Assembly (NCBI RefSeq): GCF_000150275.1
Contig: NW_002060943.1
Span: 11,656,878-11,720,877 of the forward strand
Reading direction: 5' to 3'
From: Trichoplax adhaerens
Lineage: Eukaryota; Placozoa; Uniplacotomia; Trichoplacea; Trichoplacidae
DNA length: 64,000 nucleotides
Shown here: positions 1 through 13,243 of the stretch, in pieces
Numbering within the stretch: the first letter of the stretch is position 1
Layout of the letters: the number at the start of each line of letters is the position of its first letter
Notes under the pieces: model-generated
Databases searched by the model: none
Told to the model about the DNA's origin: nothing
Seen by the model: the letters and a program-made list of their open reading frames with translations, nothing else
Made by a program: the position numbers and the translations under genes

Positions 1-959
1 GAATACTATACGTAGAGTGATCTAATAGTATTGAACCGAATTCAGTTGCAATGTAAGCCAAATATCTTCATCGTCATTTGTAGTCAATAAGTAATTTATT
101 CTGAGTTGTTACTATCTATTTAACCGTTGATAAAGAGGACACTGGTGGATAGCCTGTATGGTAGTTTAATTTATAACTTCGTTATGCAGGCACTTTAAAA
201 CGAACGTAACCTGCTAAATACTTCGACAACTCAATATGATTGTACAGAGTTATAGATTATTTGTTATACGACGTAGGTATCTGAGCATTTTCTGAAATAT
301 AGTAGTGATCTTCTGCAATAAGATCTTGGAGCTCTGTTTTAAAAGGTAGTAATAGCTATCGAAATTATGACTCTTATGAAACTTATAACTATTACTAAAT
401 TTAAATTAACAGTCATTGCGATGCCAACTGATCCTATAGTTCAAAATAGAAGGCATTCGTTATACGCGTATAATTACAATTTACAGTTCTATGAAGTGTT
501 CATACATTAGTAACCCTCGAGGAAAGAGTAAACAATGTAATGCTTTATATAATTAATCATCGTATTTATTTATAAAGTCTGTATGTTGATATCCTCTTGA
601 CAACAGAATGCATTGTAATATTAAATTTACATATAATTAATTGTATATGTACTACTTTATTGTCTGAGGCTGCGGACTCGGTAAAGTACAAATGTTTTCG
701 AAAGAGTTGATATTTGACAAAATTGTAAACATTAGACATTACAGATGCAAGTATAAGTTTTATCTTGCAAGGGCCATGAAGTAAACAGAATATATGCGCA
801 TGTTAATGTTGTTAAAAAACATGAGTTTATGCGCACTAGATAATATCTAATCCCAGTTAGCTCAGTTAAAACTTAGCTAATGTGATAAATGTAATTTGAA
901 TTCAATCTAATTTATTACCTGATATGTTTAGTACGACAAACTGTGATAGTCTTATGATT
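1..959. other. AT-rich intergenic DNA
   Basis: No exon with recognisable protein similarity and plausible splice sites was found on either strand. Only short chance reading frames are present. Confidence 0.6.
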
Positions 960-1330
960 TTCAATCTAGCGAATGGTGCAAGAGGCTAGTTGTTAGGTCT
1001 ATAAAATATGCTAGTTTGGTTGTTAGTAGGTTTAAGTTGGTAGATTGGCATTAATATATTGATTCCCTCATAACGATATTGCTCAAAGGGCACAGTCTTT
1101 ATACTAGGATCTCATAAAAATAAATTGATAGTTTTATCACGTAAGAAACCACAAGAACTAATGCTGAAATCAATAAGGTCTACACCAACACACAAAATTT
1201 GACTAGGAACAATCATAGTTAAGCCAGGCATTAAGTTGAAAAGGCTATTGATTGTAATATTGACAGAATAGCTGGTAACTGCTGGAAGGGTATCGCCAGG
1301 CGAAACAAAAAGTTTTGCCTACTTTTGAAG
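960..1330 (-). pseudogene. Decayed Spondin_N exon relic
   Basis: Read on the minus strand, this stretch aligns with the second coding exon of the Spondin_N genes at 24.2-25.8 kb and 29.7-33.1 kb. The shared order is K-x-F-V-S-P-G, then S-Y-S-V-N, then L-T-M-I, then C-V-G-V-D, C-G-F, F-E-Q-Y and finally S-I-F-Y-R and A-R-L. The diagnostic SPDW is degraded to PSQI, and the Trp of the LYLWDAG motif is a stop codon. A second stop lies in the FYRxNGQ region (position about 990). No signal-peptide or tail exon is nearby. It is therefore a dead partial copy rather than an active gene. The similarity is clear by eye, but the exact ends are uncertain. Confidence 0.8.
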
Positions 1331-1554
1331 GTATCAATTTCAGTAATTTCCTCATAGGGCCTATTAGATTACGGTGGAATACGAATAAATAACATCGGAG
1401 TATTAATGATAGCTTTTGTGTTTAGTTGCTAATAATTATCCTGCTTATGTAATAGCAAGGGACTAAAATCTGTCAGTTATATCAGATTTACTTGATCAAT
1501 ATTTTATCAATTAATTACACTCGGATACCTTGTAATGTTGGATAATAATAGAAA

Positions 1555-2125
1555 AAAATACTGTACAGTACGTACCAACTGAATGTACTGTACAGTATGC
1601 TTGATTGTACGGATCTCGAGGGACAAAGTAACAATTTGCACAGTACAGTACAGTACAGTACTGTAGCCATTACAATGTACAGTACTGTACAGTATAACGA
1701 TAGGTTACAGTATACTGTACTGTAACTGAAATCAATCCAGCAGTACAATGTACTGTAACGATTTGATACAGTACTGTACAGTGTACAGTACAGTACAGTA
1801 TCGGCCTCTAATGTTAGCTTTACTAGTACAGTACAGTACAAACTCCCGTCGCTTTGCTGACGGTTTACGATAATGCTACAGTACACTGTACTGCACAGTA
1901 TCATCATACTGTACTGTACTGTACGCTAAAACTGAAATCAATCCATCCAGTACCATGTACTGTAACTAGTTGATACAGTACCGTACCGTACAGTACTACA
2001 ATTTATTCTGCCGAACACTGTACTGTACAGTAAGCATTTTTGCCATTTTACTGTACTGTACTGTACAGTACAGTACCTCGCTAGTACAGTAGCTGGTACG
2101 GTAGTCTACAGTGTACACGACTGCA
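1555..2125. repeat. Array of the palindrome TACTGTACAGTA
   Basis: Dozens of overlapping copies of the self-complementary unit TACTGTACAGTA and its truncations (GTACAGTAC, ACAGTACAGTA) are scattered through about 570 bp. Unique spacers separate them, and one spacer (ACTGAAATCAATCCA plus following bases) occurs twice, near 1724 and 1930. The long reading frame through this block is an artefact of the repeat. It ends about 90 bp before a TATA box and about 250 bp before the PARP1 start codon, so it lies in the 5' flank of that gene. The same motif occurs in other 5' flanks of this window. Confidence 0.9.
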
Positions 2126-2209
2126 GGTACAATACTGTAGGCTAAGGTGGATCAGTGGATCAGCCATTCAGCGACTTTATGGGGTAGTACGGTTGTCAGA
2201 GTGCGCGGG

Positions 2210-2217
2210 TATAAATA
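2210..2217 (+). promoter_or_regulatory. TATA box of PARP1
   Basis: TATAAATA, in the context GGG-TATAAATAG-AGG, lies 162 bp upstream of the PARP1 start codon. The local composition is richer in G and C than the surroundings, which fits a core promoter. A transcription start about 30 bp downstream is expected but not shown by the sequence. Confidence 0.6.
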
Positions 2218-2371
2218 GAGGCAGTAGAGCGGCAAAAGTCCAGTAGGTCTGCAGGCCAGATCGGAAATCGGAAACAGACGGCGGACGAAGGGTACAGTGG
2301 ACTGGATGGACACCTACATAGAGACACAGTAGTAGTAGTAGTAGAGTAACCTGCAAACTTGGACTTCCAGT

Positions 2372-5300
2372 ATGACAGAGTCAGAGTTCTCGGTGAAAGC
2401 GCAATACTCCAAATCCAACCGGTCAATATGCAAGATTTGCCATAAGAAGATTGGCAAAGGTTCTTTGAGATTAGCTCTTTCAGATATGGTTAGTTCAAAG
2501 TAAAATTTTCTATAAGGATGTTGGACAGTGGTTATTAGTAAATACGAGTACAATAGCATGTGTATTGCCATGGGTGCACTATGCTGGTCGATGCAACTCT
2601 GTTTGCTAAACCTGGTACACTAGTTACGACTCTTTATTGTAGCCAATATTGCAAGAGTGTCAGAAAGAACAAATAGGCAGTCAGCGTTTCAACTTCCATT
2701 GCAATAGCCGATGTGAACTTGAAAAGTTCAACCGTGATAGTTTAAAATAAGATTTAAAATATACATTTTGCACACAATAAGATTGATTTATTGATCGACG
2801 CTGCTAATGCCCCCAAAATACAGCTCTTTGCCAACCCATATACTGCATATACTTATACAATGCACAAAAGCTGAGGTCTACACTCAAGTCTGCAGTATCT
2901 GCACAGACTGCATGCCACAATTGTCCTAGTCTGCTGCATACTGCATAGTCGCACACAAAATAACACCGTTTCTTCTTCGTCATCTGCTACACTAGTGCAG
3001 TACCTACATCTGCAGCAAGTCTACACTATCTGACGATGATGATTCAATATCATGCATGACCCTCAAGTCCATCAGAATGCTATATTGCAATCTCCGCTGC
3101 TGTATCAATTTTACAGTAATCCATATGTGAATTATCACGGATTTAACAATGCAAATATTTTCAACTTTGCTGTACAACTGCTGACGACATACGAAACAAA
3201 TGGCTACCATCTTCCTACATACTTGTCCACGTACATAGCCATAGGTTGTAAACAACGATGCAAAAGTATCAAAATTTCTCAGGGTTCATAGTACTGTACT
3301 GTATGTACAGTATGCACCATCATAGTAATGGAAATAAATGTGCAAGAATGCATAGTTCAGCATATTATACTGTAGGTATAATCAAAGTTGAACCTTAAAG
3401 GATGCAAATCTAAACGATGCTGATGATGCAATAATCACCTAATTAATTGAAACTAATGCAGTCTACGTAAATATTAATTTAACCAAAGTGGACCAATGTT
3501 ATTGCGAAATAACGGACATGACTAAACAACTATGCAATGGAAATTGAAGTTGAATATTCTTTTTCGCTAAATTTCAATCATGAATCAATGATTAACCATC
3601 CAAATTATAACAGACACTAGTTTGGAATCACTGTGGTTGCTTCTTCAAAAAATATACGCTGCCCAATGTAGAAGAAATTGATGGTTTTGCTACACTGCGA
3701 TTGGAAGATCAAGAGAAAATTAGGAAATATATAGCGGCAGATATTGAAAATGCCGCCAGTGAATACGTTGAAGAGACTGAACATCTCGATCAAGACCAAG
3801 ACGACTTACTTATCAGCTACGTCCAAAAAGATTGTGAGAAATGTACCAAATGTCAGCAGGATATCCATCAGGTCTAGCAGTTTGACAGATATTTTCTGAT
3901 TTCAATGTAGTAGAAAGACTATCCGTTTACATGATCATAAATTCATAAAATATCTGTATATCATAATATATACAGTATATACTCCTAGGTCTTAACGATA
4001 GGGAATTAACCTGCTAGGTTTAACATAGCGATGTAAAGCAAAGCTCTTTTTAATCCAATGAATTATGTAGGGAGAATTATACGTTGGACGAACGTCGTAC
4101 AAGCCACAAAACGGTTCAATGTCTACACCCTCCAACACAACCGACTTCTATCATCCACAGTGTTTTCGTTCTGCATGTAATACGTTAAAAATTGAAAATT
4201 CTATAGAGTCAATAAAAGGATTTTATAATCTAAACAAAATCGACCAGAGTAAATTAGCGGAATTGTTGCGGTATGTCAATATACTATTTGTTAAATGATA
4301 ATTATAATTAGTTAACACTACTATTGATGTGTTGCGGTGAATATACTATCAGTCGAAATGTGATTCCGTTTTCTTTCACTTACAGTATTTATCGATCAGC
4401 ATATTGATCTTACGCTTAGATAAAATGCTTAACCTTAAAATAATCCATAGCATAGATAGTGCTGTATTCTTATGTTCCCCTGCTGGAATGCTAAGATCAT
4501 CAATAGTAGGCTTTAGAACGCATTTATAGCATAGAGTTCGATGTATTGGATGATTGCATATATTTAAATGATATTAAAATTGATTAGAAGCGATGTTAGT
4601 ATTAGAAAATTATTTATTGATATTTACTTCAACACATGCCAACATAGAGGAGTGACGAATGGAAAAGATAAAAGAAAGCAAGATACTGACGACGATCAAG
4701 TTTCCAAAAAGCCAAAGGTAGATAAAGAAATCTACAAGAGAATGACACTAAAGGTAATTTAGCATATCTGATAATCGTATTGCTGTTTTGTGGCATCTAG
4801 TTACTTAGAAAGTAGTATTGTTTATTATGATAGGAACAGACAGAGCTATTATGGAACATTTATGACAATTTAAGAAGAGAATGTACTCGTGAAGTGATGG
4901 AAAAGATGCTGTTATTTAATAAACAGTATGCTCCTGTTGATGAAACGACTGTAAGTCATCAAATACAGACTAATAATTAATACATGCTTGCGCTAACTTG
5001 GAGGTGCGTCATTAAGCAATAAAATATTTGCATGAACTACCAGATGAAGCTTATACATTGTATATATACAGTATATATCAATCGTTGTTTTCTTATCTTG
5101 CCATTGTAAATTGGTATTTAAGAAAGTTGCTTTCTGATAGATAAGTACTTTTACAATACAATACTGTATATGGGAATACAATGTATTTCTGTTCAGACGT
5201 ACTAATGTCAAGACTATAGATGATATATTTCTTATCATTTCTCAATGTAGCTATATCGATGTTGTGTAGATGGTATGGCGTTTGGTGCATTAAAATGCTG

Positions 5301-8300
5301 TCCTGTTTGCACAGAAGGTCAATTATACTTTGAGTAAGTTTATGTCTCCTTATTGTAAGGGTAATAATAACCTTTTGTACTTATTCTTTTACTGTTGCAC
5401 AAACTATTCTTTCCTTGATTAGCTACAAAATACAGTGCTATACGTGTTTGCGTGCCGGCGACGACAGTTCCTGTCAATATACAACACAGAAACCTGAAAG
5501 AATACCTTGGAAAATACCAGAAGAACGCTACATTCAATCTTCCTTCTTGTACGTTATCACCATTATACTGCTCAAAATAGTTGACTCCTAACCGTGAGAA
5601 TGATTACTTGACAGTGAAATTAGTTTTACCAAGTTTAATACGAATTTTTATCATGTCTATGTAATAGTTAATATGGCTGTATCACGAAGAGATAATTTCT
5701 GTTTGGTTAGGAAACAATTCAAATTTGAACCATATGAAAGGATATTTTTTAACGCAGGCACCACAAATCAGACCGGTTTAAAAGTGAGGTCTTGGACAAT
5801 ATTGAGGTTAATAAACATGTTATTTTTTGATCATATCAAATTCCAAAGGACTCGTTAAAATGCACGACCTATTTTCAAATAGCTGGATTTATAATTAGGT
5901 TTCATTTTTTACTTTATATACAGTATTCGCGCAGTCTAGATCAATTAGATGTAACGATAGAGAGAATACATATATTTTTTTGCGAATTATAATTAACGCT
6001 GGTATTAATGAGATATTGGAAGACTAGAATTTACATAAAGACTTAAAAAGAAAGCTTGTAATTATCGTTAACAATTTAAAATCGAGTTAGTTATAAAGAG
6101 AGCTACTACTTTACATCTTTGACCCACTTATTAGGAAAGACATCATAAAGAAGAAACCTCTAGCCAATTTTCATTTCGCTATTATCGGTAATTCAAACCA
6201 AAATCAGGTGAGCTATAATTTTTTGGCGAGCATTGTATAATGGAATAAATATGATTGATATACGTTCGTGTATAAATATCAATTTAAAAGCGCCATTTAA
6301 GCAGAGCTTTGATTATCACATTTGCTAGATGAAAAAAGAGATTGAAGAATTCGGTGGAAAGATTGATGAGAAAATTTCGCGTAATACTGATTTGTGTATC
6401 AGTTCTCATGGTAATACTTTATGATTAATTGCTTACACATAGCTTAGTTGTATTTGCAAGTCAAGTTGAAGAGTTATACTCTAATTGGCATAAAGCGATA
6501 TCAGGTCAATATTCTATACTCTTTTGGTTTTTATATGAAATTGGATTGATTTTAATAGTTGAAATGATACGAAATAAAGACAAAGTACAGCAAGCTCAAG
6601 CATTAAATCTTCCAGTGGTTAACGAATCATTTATTACCGCTGTTACAAATGGCGACTTGAAAAATGTCGCAATGAAACATAATATAGCTAGCTGGACGGA
6701 CGGAAAGGTTTGCCAGATATAAATATGAGTGAATTCTGTCACTATAATGTTGCAATACTGCTGGCAATTGAAGTACCTAATTTCTAGCTTAATTATGCTG
6801 TACTTACGATATGATTAATCGGATAGGGTATCAATATCAAACGCGATGCATCTGGTTAGTTTCGATAAAATTTCATTTCTAATTATATGTAATTATTAGC
6901 ATATTGGTATTTTACAAATTGCCATTTAAAAGTAGTCTATCGTGTAGTACAAAAATTTGATATGATTCTAAAATAGAGTAGTCCTGTAAGTTTCTACCGT
7001 ATTAGGAAAAGGTTTAATTGTTACTTATTTTGCCTTCAGATCAAGTATCTACTAGTATCATTAAAGTAATGGAGAAAACTACGGTGGATCCATTGTCAAG
7101 TGAGGAAGAACTTCAATTTATAATTGTATTGTAGATATTGTTCATGTCCCGTATTACTCATTATCAATGTTGTTTGCAAGACAAGCAAACAACTCTTACG
7201 TTAATGTCTCCATACCCGTAAATTTTGATTATTCTGCTGCTATGGTTTGTAATGATAGGATTAGATGACGGTTATCATATTATTGCTGATGCCAATGGCA
7301 ATATCTATAGTACTGTTTTGGAAGCCAAACACGATACAAGTGACATTTGTTCCTTTTATAAAATCCAAGCTTTGGAACGCCATGATTCTCTTATGTTAGT
7401 GTTGTGGATGTTGATGAACAATGCTCGGATGAGTGCTAATTCTGTTTCTAATTGCTATTGATAATACAGATGCTGTCTCATTGTTATTACCAATATTAAA
7501 CATCAACTAAATGATAAAATAGACGTTATTGTTGAGGTAGGAAAATCTATTTGCACGTCATACTGTGTTGTGATATACTGGATATATTTTAAATATGTTA
7601 TAACATATCATGTTAGGTATAGGATAATTTGTTAAACAATGTATGATAGTGATTGCATTTAATGGTTACGACTTACACAATTAATTATAATAGGATGGCT
7701 ACTCAAAAGAAGAGGTGAAGATGGCTTTTGATGAAAAGTACTTTGAATTGACAGGTACGATTTAAAAAATAATTTAGAGATAAGCAACATCTGATTTTAT
7801 GATAAAAATTTTGCCTTCCTAAGTATTACAAAAATTTATTCTAATTTTAATGTACTGCAGGTAATCGTTTCGAGACTAGCGTGAATTTCAAGAAAAAAGC
7901 TGGTAAAATGTATCCACTTGATACGACCAATATTTATGCCAAGGTTAAATAATAAACATGTTTATATATAGATTCGCTTTATGACACACTGTAACAGACA
8001 AAACTTTAAAGGATAAATTTTATCATATTAGGATCAAGAAATACAGAAATATAACCAAATTATCAAGACTAAAAGCAATAAATTAGAGTCGAATGTAACG
8101 AAACTAATGAAATTGATTTTTGATATCAAGTTGATGAAAAATGCTATAATTGACTTTAAAGTATGATTTCTTTCTTAAATGATTCTACTGTATTTTCGTC
8201 AATGATGGGCATATTATAAACGTGAAAAACTGATTATGTATACTATACGTATTTGGATTACTTATGTTCATTATAGATTGATGTAGATAAGAATTCTATT

Positions 8301-10793
8301 GGAGATCTTACTAAGCAGAGAATTGAGGATGCATCTCAATGGCTTGATACATTAGAGACAGTAAGATTTCTAAGCTAATTATGTAACCTAATGTATTGTT
8401 ATGACATCACATGATTGAATACCTTAGACTCAAGAAACGCATTCCAAGATTTAAAATGTAAGTATTAACTTCTTTAATCCACAACCTTTTGTATAGATGG
8501 TATTGGAGAAAGAGAAGAAACGGGAAATCAAAAAAGCGAAAAATGAATTTACTAATTTAATTGCATTGGACTTGGATTTATCCTCCAATTTTTATCATGA
8601 TAATGTTAACATTATTCGGGTACATTCGATTCTCCAGCTGTTATAGTTGTTATCTGTGTTATAAATTAATGATATGGATATAATTTATGAGTATATATAT
8701 AATATATATATATAATTCGAAAAGCAGATTACTTTAGATTGGAATGAAATTATAAGCCTAATACTGATAATATAGTTGATGAAGTTCAACTAGATCGAAT
8801 TAATGCCAAACTACCGTATCAATTATACTTTTATTACTCATTTATGACCCGCTGATTTGAACCATTCTATGTTTACCAGGCAACAAAATACGATTTGGAA
8901 GACTTGCTGGATATTGTATTTACTTACAATCTTATGAAGCAAGTCGTCTATGTAATGAAGGACCCTCTTCACATGCTGTATAAGAGTTTAAAGACCGACA
9001 TTGAAGTAAGTAATATCGTTTATCCCTCTTTTATGTCATAACTGTTCAATTGCTAACCTTTTTTTACCTTTAGCCATTACAACATGAAAGTAATACGTTT
9101 AAGATCATTCGAAAGTATGCTGAAAATAGTCGTAATCATCCTTATAGCAACTACTTTAAATTAAAAATCGAGGAGGTATGCTGGTCTGATGCAAATTCTA
9201 TTGCTAATATACTATACTTGTATGGAATTACCCACTTATTACGATTGATATACTTATTTTACGGCATGACGATAAATTTACATATTTACCTCCGCGATCT
9301 TTGACAGTTGCTTTTTGTTATATCGTAGGTATTTAAAATCAATAGACATGATGATGATGAAAAATTTCAAAGCCACTCAAGCTATAGCAATCGAATGTTA
9401 TTGTGGCACGGATCGCGTACAGTTAATTCTGCCAGTTTGCTGTCACGGGGGATGAGATTTTATCCTCCAAAGACATCCTCGGTTAGTACAATGACCATCA
9501 CTTTTACTAAAGACAGACCGATAGTTTTCAATTGTTTTAACATTGGAATATTAAAAAACTATTTTTTAGAAAAGATCCTACATGTATGGTAAAGGAGTTT
9601 ATCTGACAGGTATACTAACTTATGATTAAGTACTGTAATTTAGATCAGATTAGCAATCATCGAAAATTAATGAATTACTTGCTATGATCGCTAATGTTAG
9701 TGCTATGTTCACTATTTCATACTAGATATAATGTGGAAGGTAGGAAACTAACTCATGACTTAAATCGGTTAATTTATCCTGGAAGCGATCTTAACTAGAA
9801 ATGATCAGGATGTGCACAATTAGATAACATGTTCTTATTTTGATGGACCGTAATTTCGGCAGAGTGCCATGCAATGTCAAGCCTCTTTCGCTTACCCTAC
9901 TGGTTTATTGCTATTATGTGAAGTAGCACTTGGCAGCATGTAAGAATATGTTGCAAGCTTGTAGCTTCGGTTATGATCTTTTAAAGTGTTCTTATTTAGT
10001 TATCATCAGTTAGCTTCTCTTTTCCTCTTGTTAATTTATGTAGCTAACAGGATGATTTATCATATATATTGCTGTTTAAATAATTTTATCAAAGATCATA
10101 ACTTGCGGCTTAAAACGCTGTTCAGATTATCTGCATGCATGGCGTTGCAGTAAATATTTCTTTGTAGTATGTTATTATGACAGTTATAATTTCTTATTAA
10201 TAGACATGTATGCTTATGTATTTCGTTATATTGTTATGCTCTTTCTATCAGAAATGTAACCAGATTTTAAATTTGTCTAACTTATTTGGTAGGCATGAAC
10301 TTAAAAATTATAAGGATATGGCTAGACCTGTTTTACCGAAGAACACGCATAGTTTTAAACGTATGAATTAACGATCGTATAATTTGAATGTCTTATTGCT
10401 GTTACGGTATAACGATATATCTGCACAGAAATATGAATTACGTAACGAATGCTGTGATATTAAATAGGTATAGGGGACGTAGCACCTGATCCATCTGGTA
10501 ATCATGTGTTAGAAAATGGAATAATTGTACCTTTAGGAGAGATAAAAGGAGTTGAGACAGGCACCAAATGCAATGAGTATCCTTAATATACTTTATCAAT
10601 TCAAACAGATGATTTTGCTCATTTTTAATCTAGTTTATTATAGAAGTTATTAGTATACAAAGACTGATATAGCTTATTTTAACTTATAATTCCTTAATAT
10701 ATTACAAGATATGTCGTTTATGATGTGCGACAAGTAAGAATTCGGTATATGGTTCAAGTGAAATTTAACTTTACTGACGTATCATTAGACTAA
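2372..10793 (+). CDS. PARP1: Poly(ADP-ribose) polymerase 1 (29 exons)
   Basis: Nuclear DNA-break sensor that uses NAD+ to build poly(ADP-ribose). Modelled exons: 2372-2488, 3614-3871, 4071-4270, 4648-4753, 4834-4950, 5251-5333, 5423-5548, 5711-5788, 6135-6207, 6329-6410, 6559-6707, 6827-6854, 7040-7099, 7259-7394, 7470-7536, 7694-7754, 7861-7943, 8032-8160, 8277-8360, 8497-8619, 8880-9005, 9074-9175, 9329-9481, 9570-9609, 9726-9739, 9863-9939, 10293-10360, 10468-10576, 10709-10793; total 977 aa (human about 1014). Order: zinc finger 1 (CKIC...HCGC), zinc finger 2 (CTKC...HPQC), bipartite NLS (KRK...KKPK, about 195-215), PADR1/zinc 3 (CPVC...CYTC), BRCT (about 362-463), WGR (about 493-608, with its W-G-R signature missing), helical regulatory domain, ART domain. 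The catalytic triad is intact: His823 in HGSR, Tyr858 in YGKGVY, Glu950 in NEY. Few residues separate the two halves of zinc finger 1, so a small exon may be missing from the model. Confidence 0.93.
3288..3316. repeat. TACTGTACAGTA-type palindromes in PARP1 intron 1
   Basis: A short run of the palindromic motif (GTACTGTACTGTATGTACAG) lies inside the first intron of PARP1, which is 1.1 kb and unusually long for this gene. The rest of the intron shows nothing recognisable. Confidence 0.8.
9726..9739 (+). other. 14-nt microexon of PARP1
   Basis: Flanked by TACTAG and GTAGGA, this 14-nt exon supplies two bases plus four codons. With the last G of the previous exon it encodes D-I-M-W-K, between YGKGVYLT and SAMQC. 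That is the position of ADMVSK before SANYC in vertebrate PARP1. Without it the flanking exons (phase 1 end, phase 0 start) cannot be joined in frame. A microexon of identical length and phase occurs in the neighbouring paralogue at 14001-14014. Confidence 0.85.
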
Positions 10794-13243
10794 GTCTTAA
10801 AATGATTTAACTGAAAGGTTCTTAGTATTTTCGAGTTATTCACAATATGCAAAACTGCATTTATTATATATTTATAAAGTACTAAACACTCTAATTCTGT
10901 TTTAAAAGTAAGAATTAGCAACCCGTAATATTTTGTATTATTTTGAAAGGTGAAAATGTTGACGGTATCGTGTGCATTGTAAATACTACACACAATACAT
11001 GAAAATTTAGCACTATCTAATGTTGCTACCTCAATCCCAAGTATGTGCACTCATATACTTCTAAATGTTATTAAAACATGGCACTGCGAACGTTAATGAT
11101 TGTAAACCGTAAAAATGTTTTCAAAAACTTTACGTCACTACCTGATATTTTCTAATGCAGCCAAGCCAAGATCAATAGTAAATTAAATTTTACAAGAAAT
11201 TGCTTGTAGGTACAGTTTAGAATATCTGATTTAATGATTCATCATGATTCGTCCGTTCAAATTTTGTATCTGAGATTGGTTTAATTTATTGTTTAATTTG
11301 GAATCAAAATAACAAAATGATGTTCTTTACTCGATTGCTGTTGTCTGTCATGTCGTTTATGTTTACTCGAAGTGGGATAATCTGCATTAGATGATTATAA
11401 TTAACTCGTATACATAGGTATGAGTTATGATAATACGTACAACAGTACAAAGAGTAATGTCTAAGTTATTGTTACAAATCTCCTTTGTAACTAGAAAACG
11501 GGTCTTAAACACTATCTTCACTAGTACTCGTGTTCCCAACTAACTTAGGGACCTATCGTAGTTGAACTAACTCTCAGCTACACAAATAAGCTACTAATGA
11601 TTAGTTACGTTAATCTTAGTCGTAAAATGTACTAAAGAAAAACGTAAGAATATTCTTAGCAGTAATAATCAAGTGATCCTGCAAGTGACGGAATGGAACT
11701 GAGCAGCTAAGCTAGTGCTCGGCTTTTTATAGTCTCGGCCTACGCCGATGGTGCACTGGTGAATATTCTTGACATAGCGACTTACACTGTACAGTATACA
11801 TATCCTAGTATACGAATTCAGTTATAAGAAGTTAACATAGATCGGTATAAGTCAACGCTAATTAACATTAAATGAATTAATGAGCCAACTAGAGCCTCAA
11901 GGCTCTGCAACGTAATTGCACCTTACACTTAAGGTGTTATCAATTGACGTTTACTGACTAAGCGTGTTAGCTCCGACACGTCAACAATATTGAACTTTCT
12001 GATGCCTTGGTAATAACAAGTACTTATTAATAAACATGAATATCTAATAAGCTACTGGAGCAAACAACAATATATAAATGAGATATTATAATTAACATAG
12101 CAATCAATATTTCGAAGCATGGCTCCGTAACAGTTATTAACAAGGATGCAAAACCTGAAATGTACTTGAGCGGAAAATAAAGTCAGTTACGTTAGACTAC
12201 TTAAGTGTTGAGCATTAGATCATACACTTATTAGCGGTACTATCGACCTAACAAGTGCTATTGGTAATTAGCGTCGGCTTTTCCAAAAAAACATGTGTGC
12301 AAGCACTTAAAACGGATATTGCTAAAGCTACGCATTTTTGGCGTTTCTGTATAGCGTGCACTTCATTATGACATGAATACATTGCGAAATATTTATTGTT
12401 TTGTAATTTTACAAGTAGAAGTCTTAAGCAACAAAATCGCTGCAACTCTTGATAAAAAAGAATGGAGCATTAATTAAATCGTGTACATTTGTCTCAATGA
12501 ACAAAGAAAGTTACAGAATTTTTAATCCGTAATGTATTGCCTAAAAGGAAGGTTCGTGACAAAGAAAGATAATACAGCTATATAGGATCATCATCCTAAT
12601 ATTACCGATTAAGATCTTGCTATAGTTGCACGGGTTAAAGTTATAAAATCAAAGTATGAAGTCTTGCACTTCTCAGGAGAATAGTTTTTAGATATAATAC
12701 CTCTAATATCTTTCTAACAACAAGTTTGCTGCAAGTAGAAAAATTTAAGAATAGCTCAGTTCTGATCTTGGTGTAATATGTAATCTATTTGTTTTATGTA
12801 AAGAAGAGAATAAACTAATTAATTTGTATGATATTTTAGTCTTGCAATGATACAGATAACATTTCGTACCGTTGAAACTGTTTAAACACTTTTCAGAACT
12901 GTGCTTTAACTATAAAAATAAAGCCTTAATACGGTAACTCTCTGAGTGTCCTAAGAACTAACACCGTGAACAGAAGTCATATTCCCAAAATAAAAGGATC
13001 AAATCACTTAACAGAGAATTTTTGATTTAGTTGTTGCCAACTTCGTAATTTTCAGTATACAAGTATTATAATGTAATAATATTTAGTTCCAAATGATCAC
13101 GGCTAAGAATTAAATCCGAAGTTCTTTCAAAATTATTACATATTTCTATTTAGCAACTTTTTTATAGTGTTGTTTGTTACGTAACAGTTGACATAGGTAA
13201 TTATGATATATTAAATAAGTAATAAAGAATCTAGCATTAAATA
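10794..13243. other. Intergenic DNA between two convergent PARP genes
   Basis: 2.45 kb between the stop codons of PARP1 (+) and its paralogue (-). It contains one short palindromic motif near 11788 and no coding exon that could be recognised. Both 3' untranslated regions must lie here, but no convincing polyadenylation signal was assigned. Confidence 0.6.

Noticed and set aside
1515-1907. 130-codon minus-strand open frame
   Set aside because: It consists of the TACTGTACAGTA repeat read as Tyr/Cys/Thr/Val runs and has no protein signature.
8738-8815. A 78-nt candidate extra PARP1 exon with IGMK and later KPNTDN in another frame
   Set aside because: It carries stops in the phase required, and the paralogue joins its 123-nt and 126-nt exons directly, so the segment is intronic.
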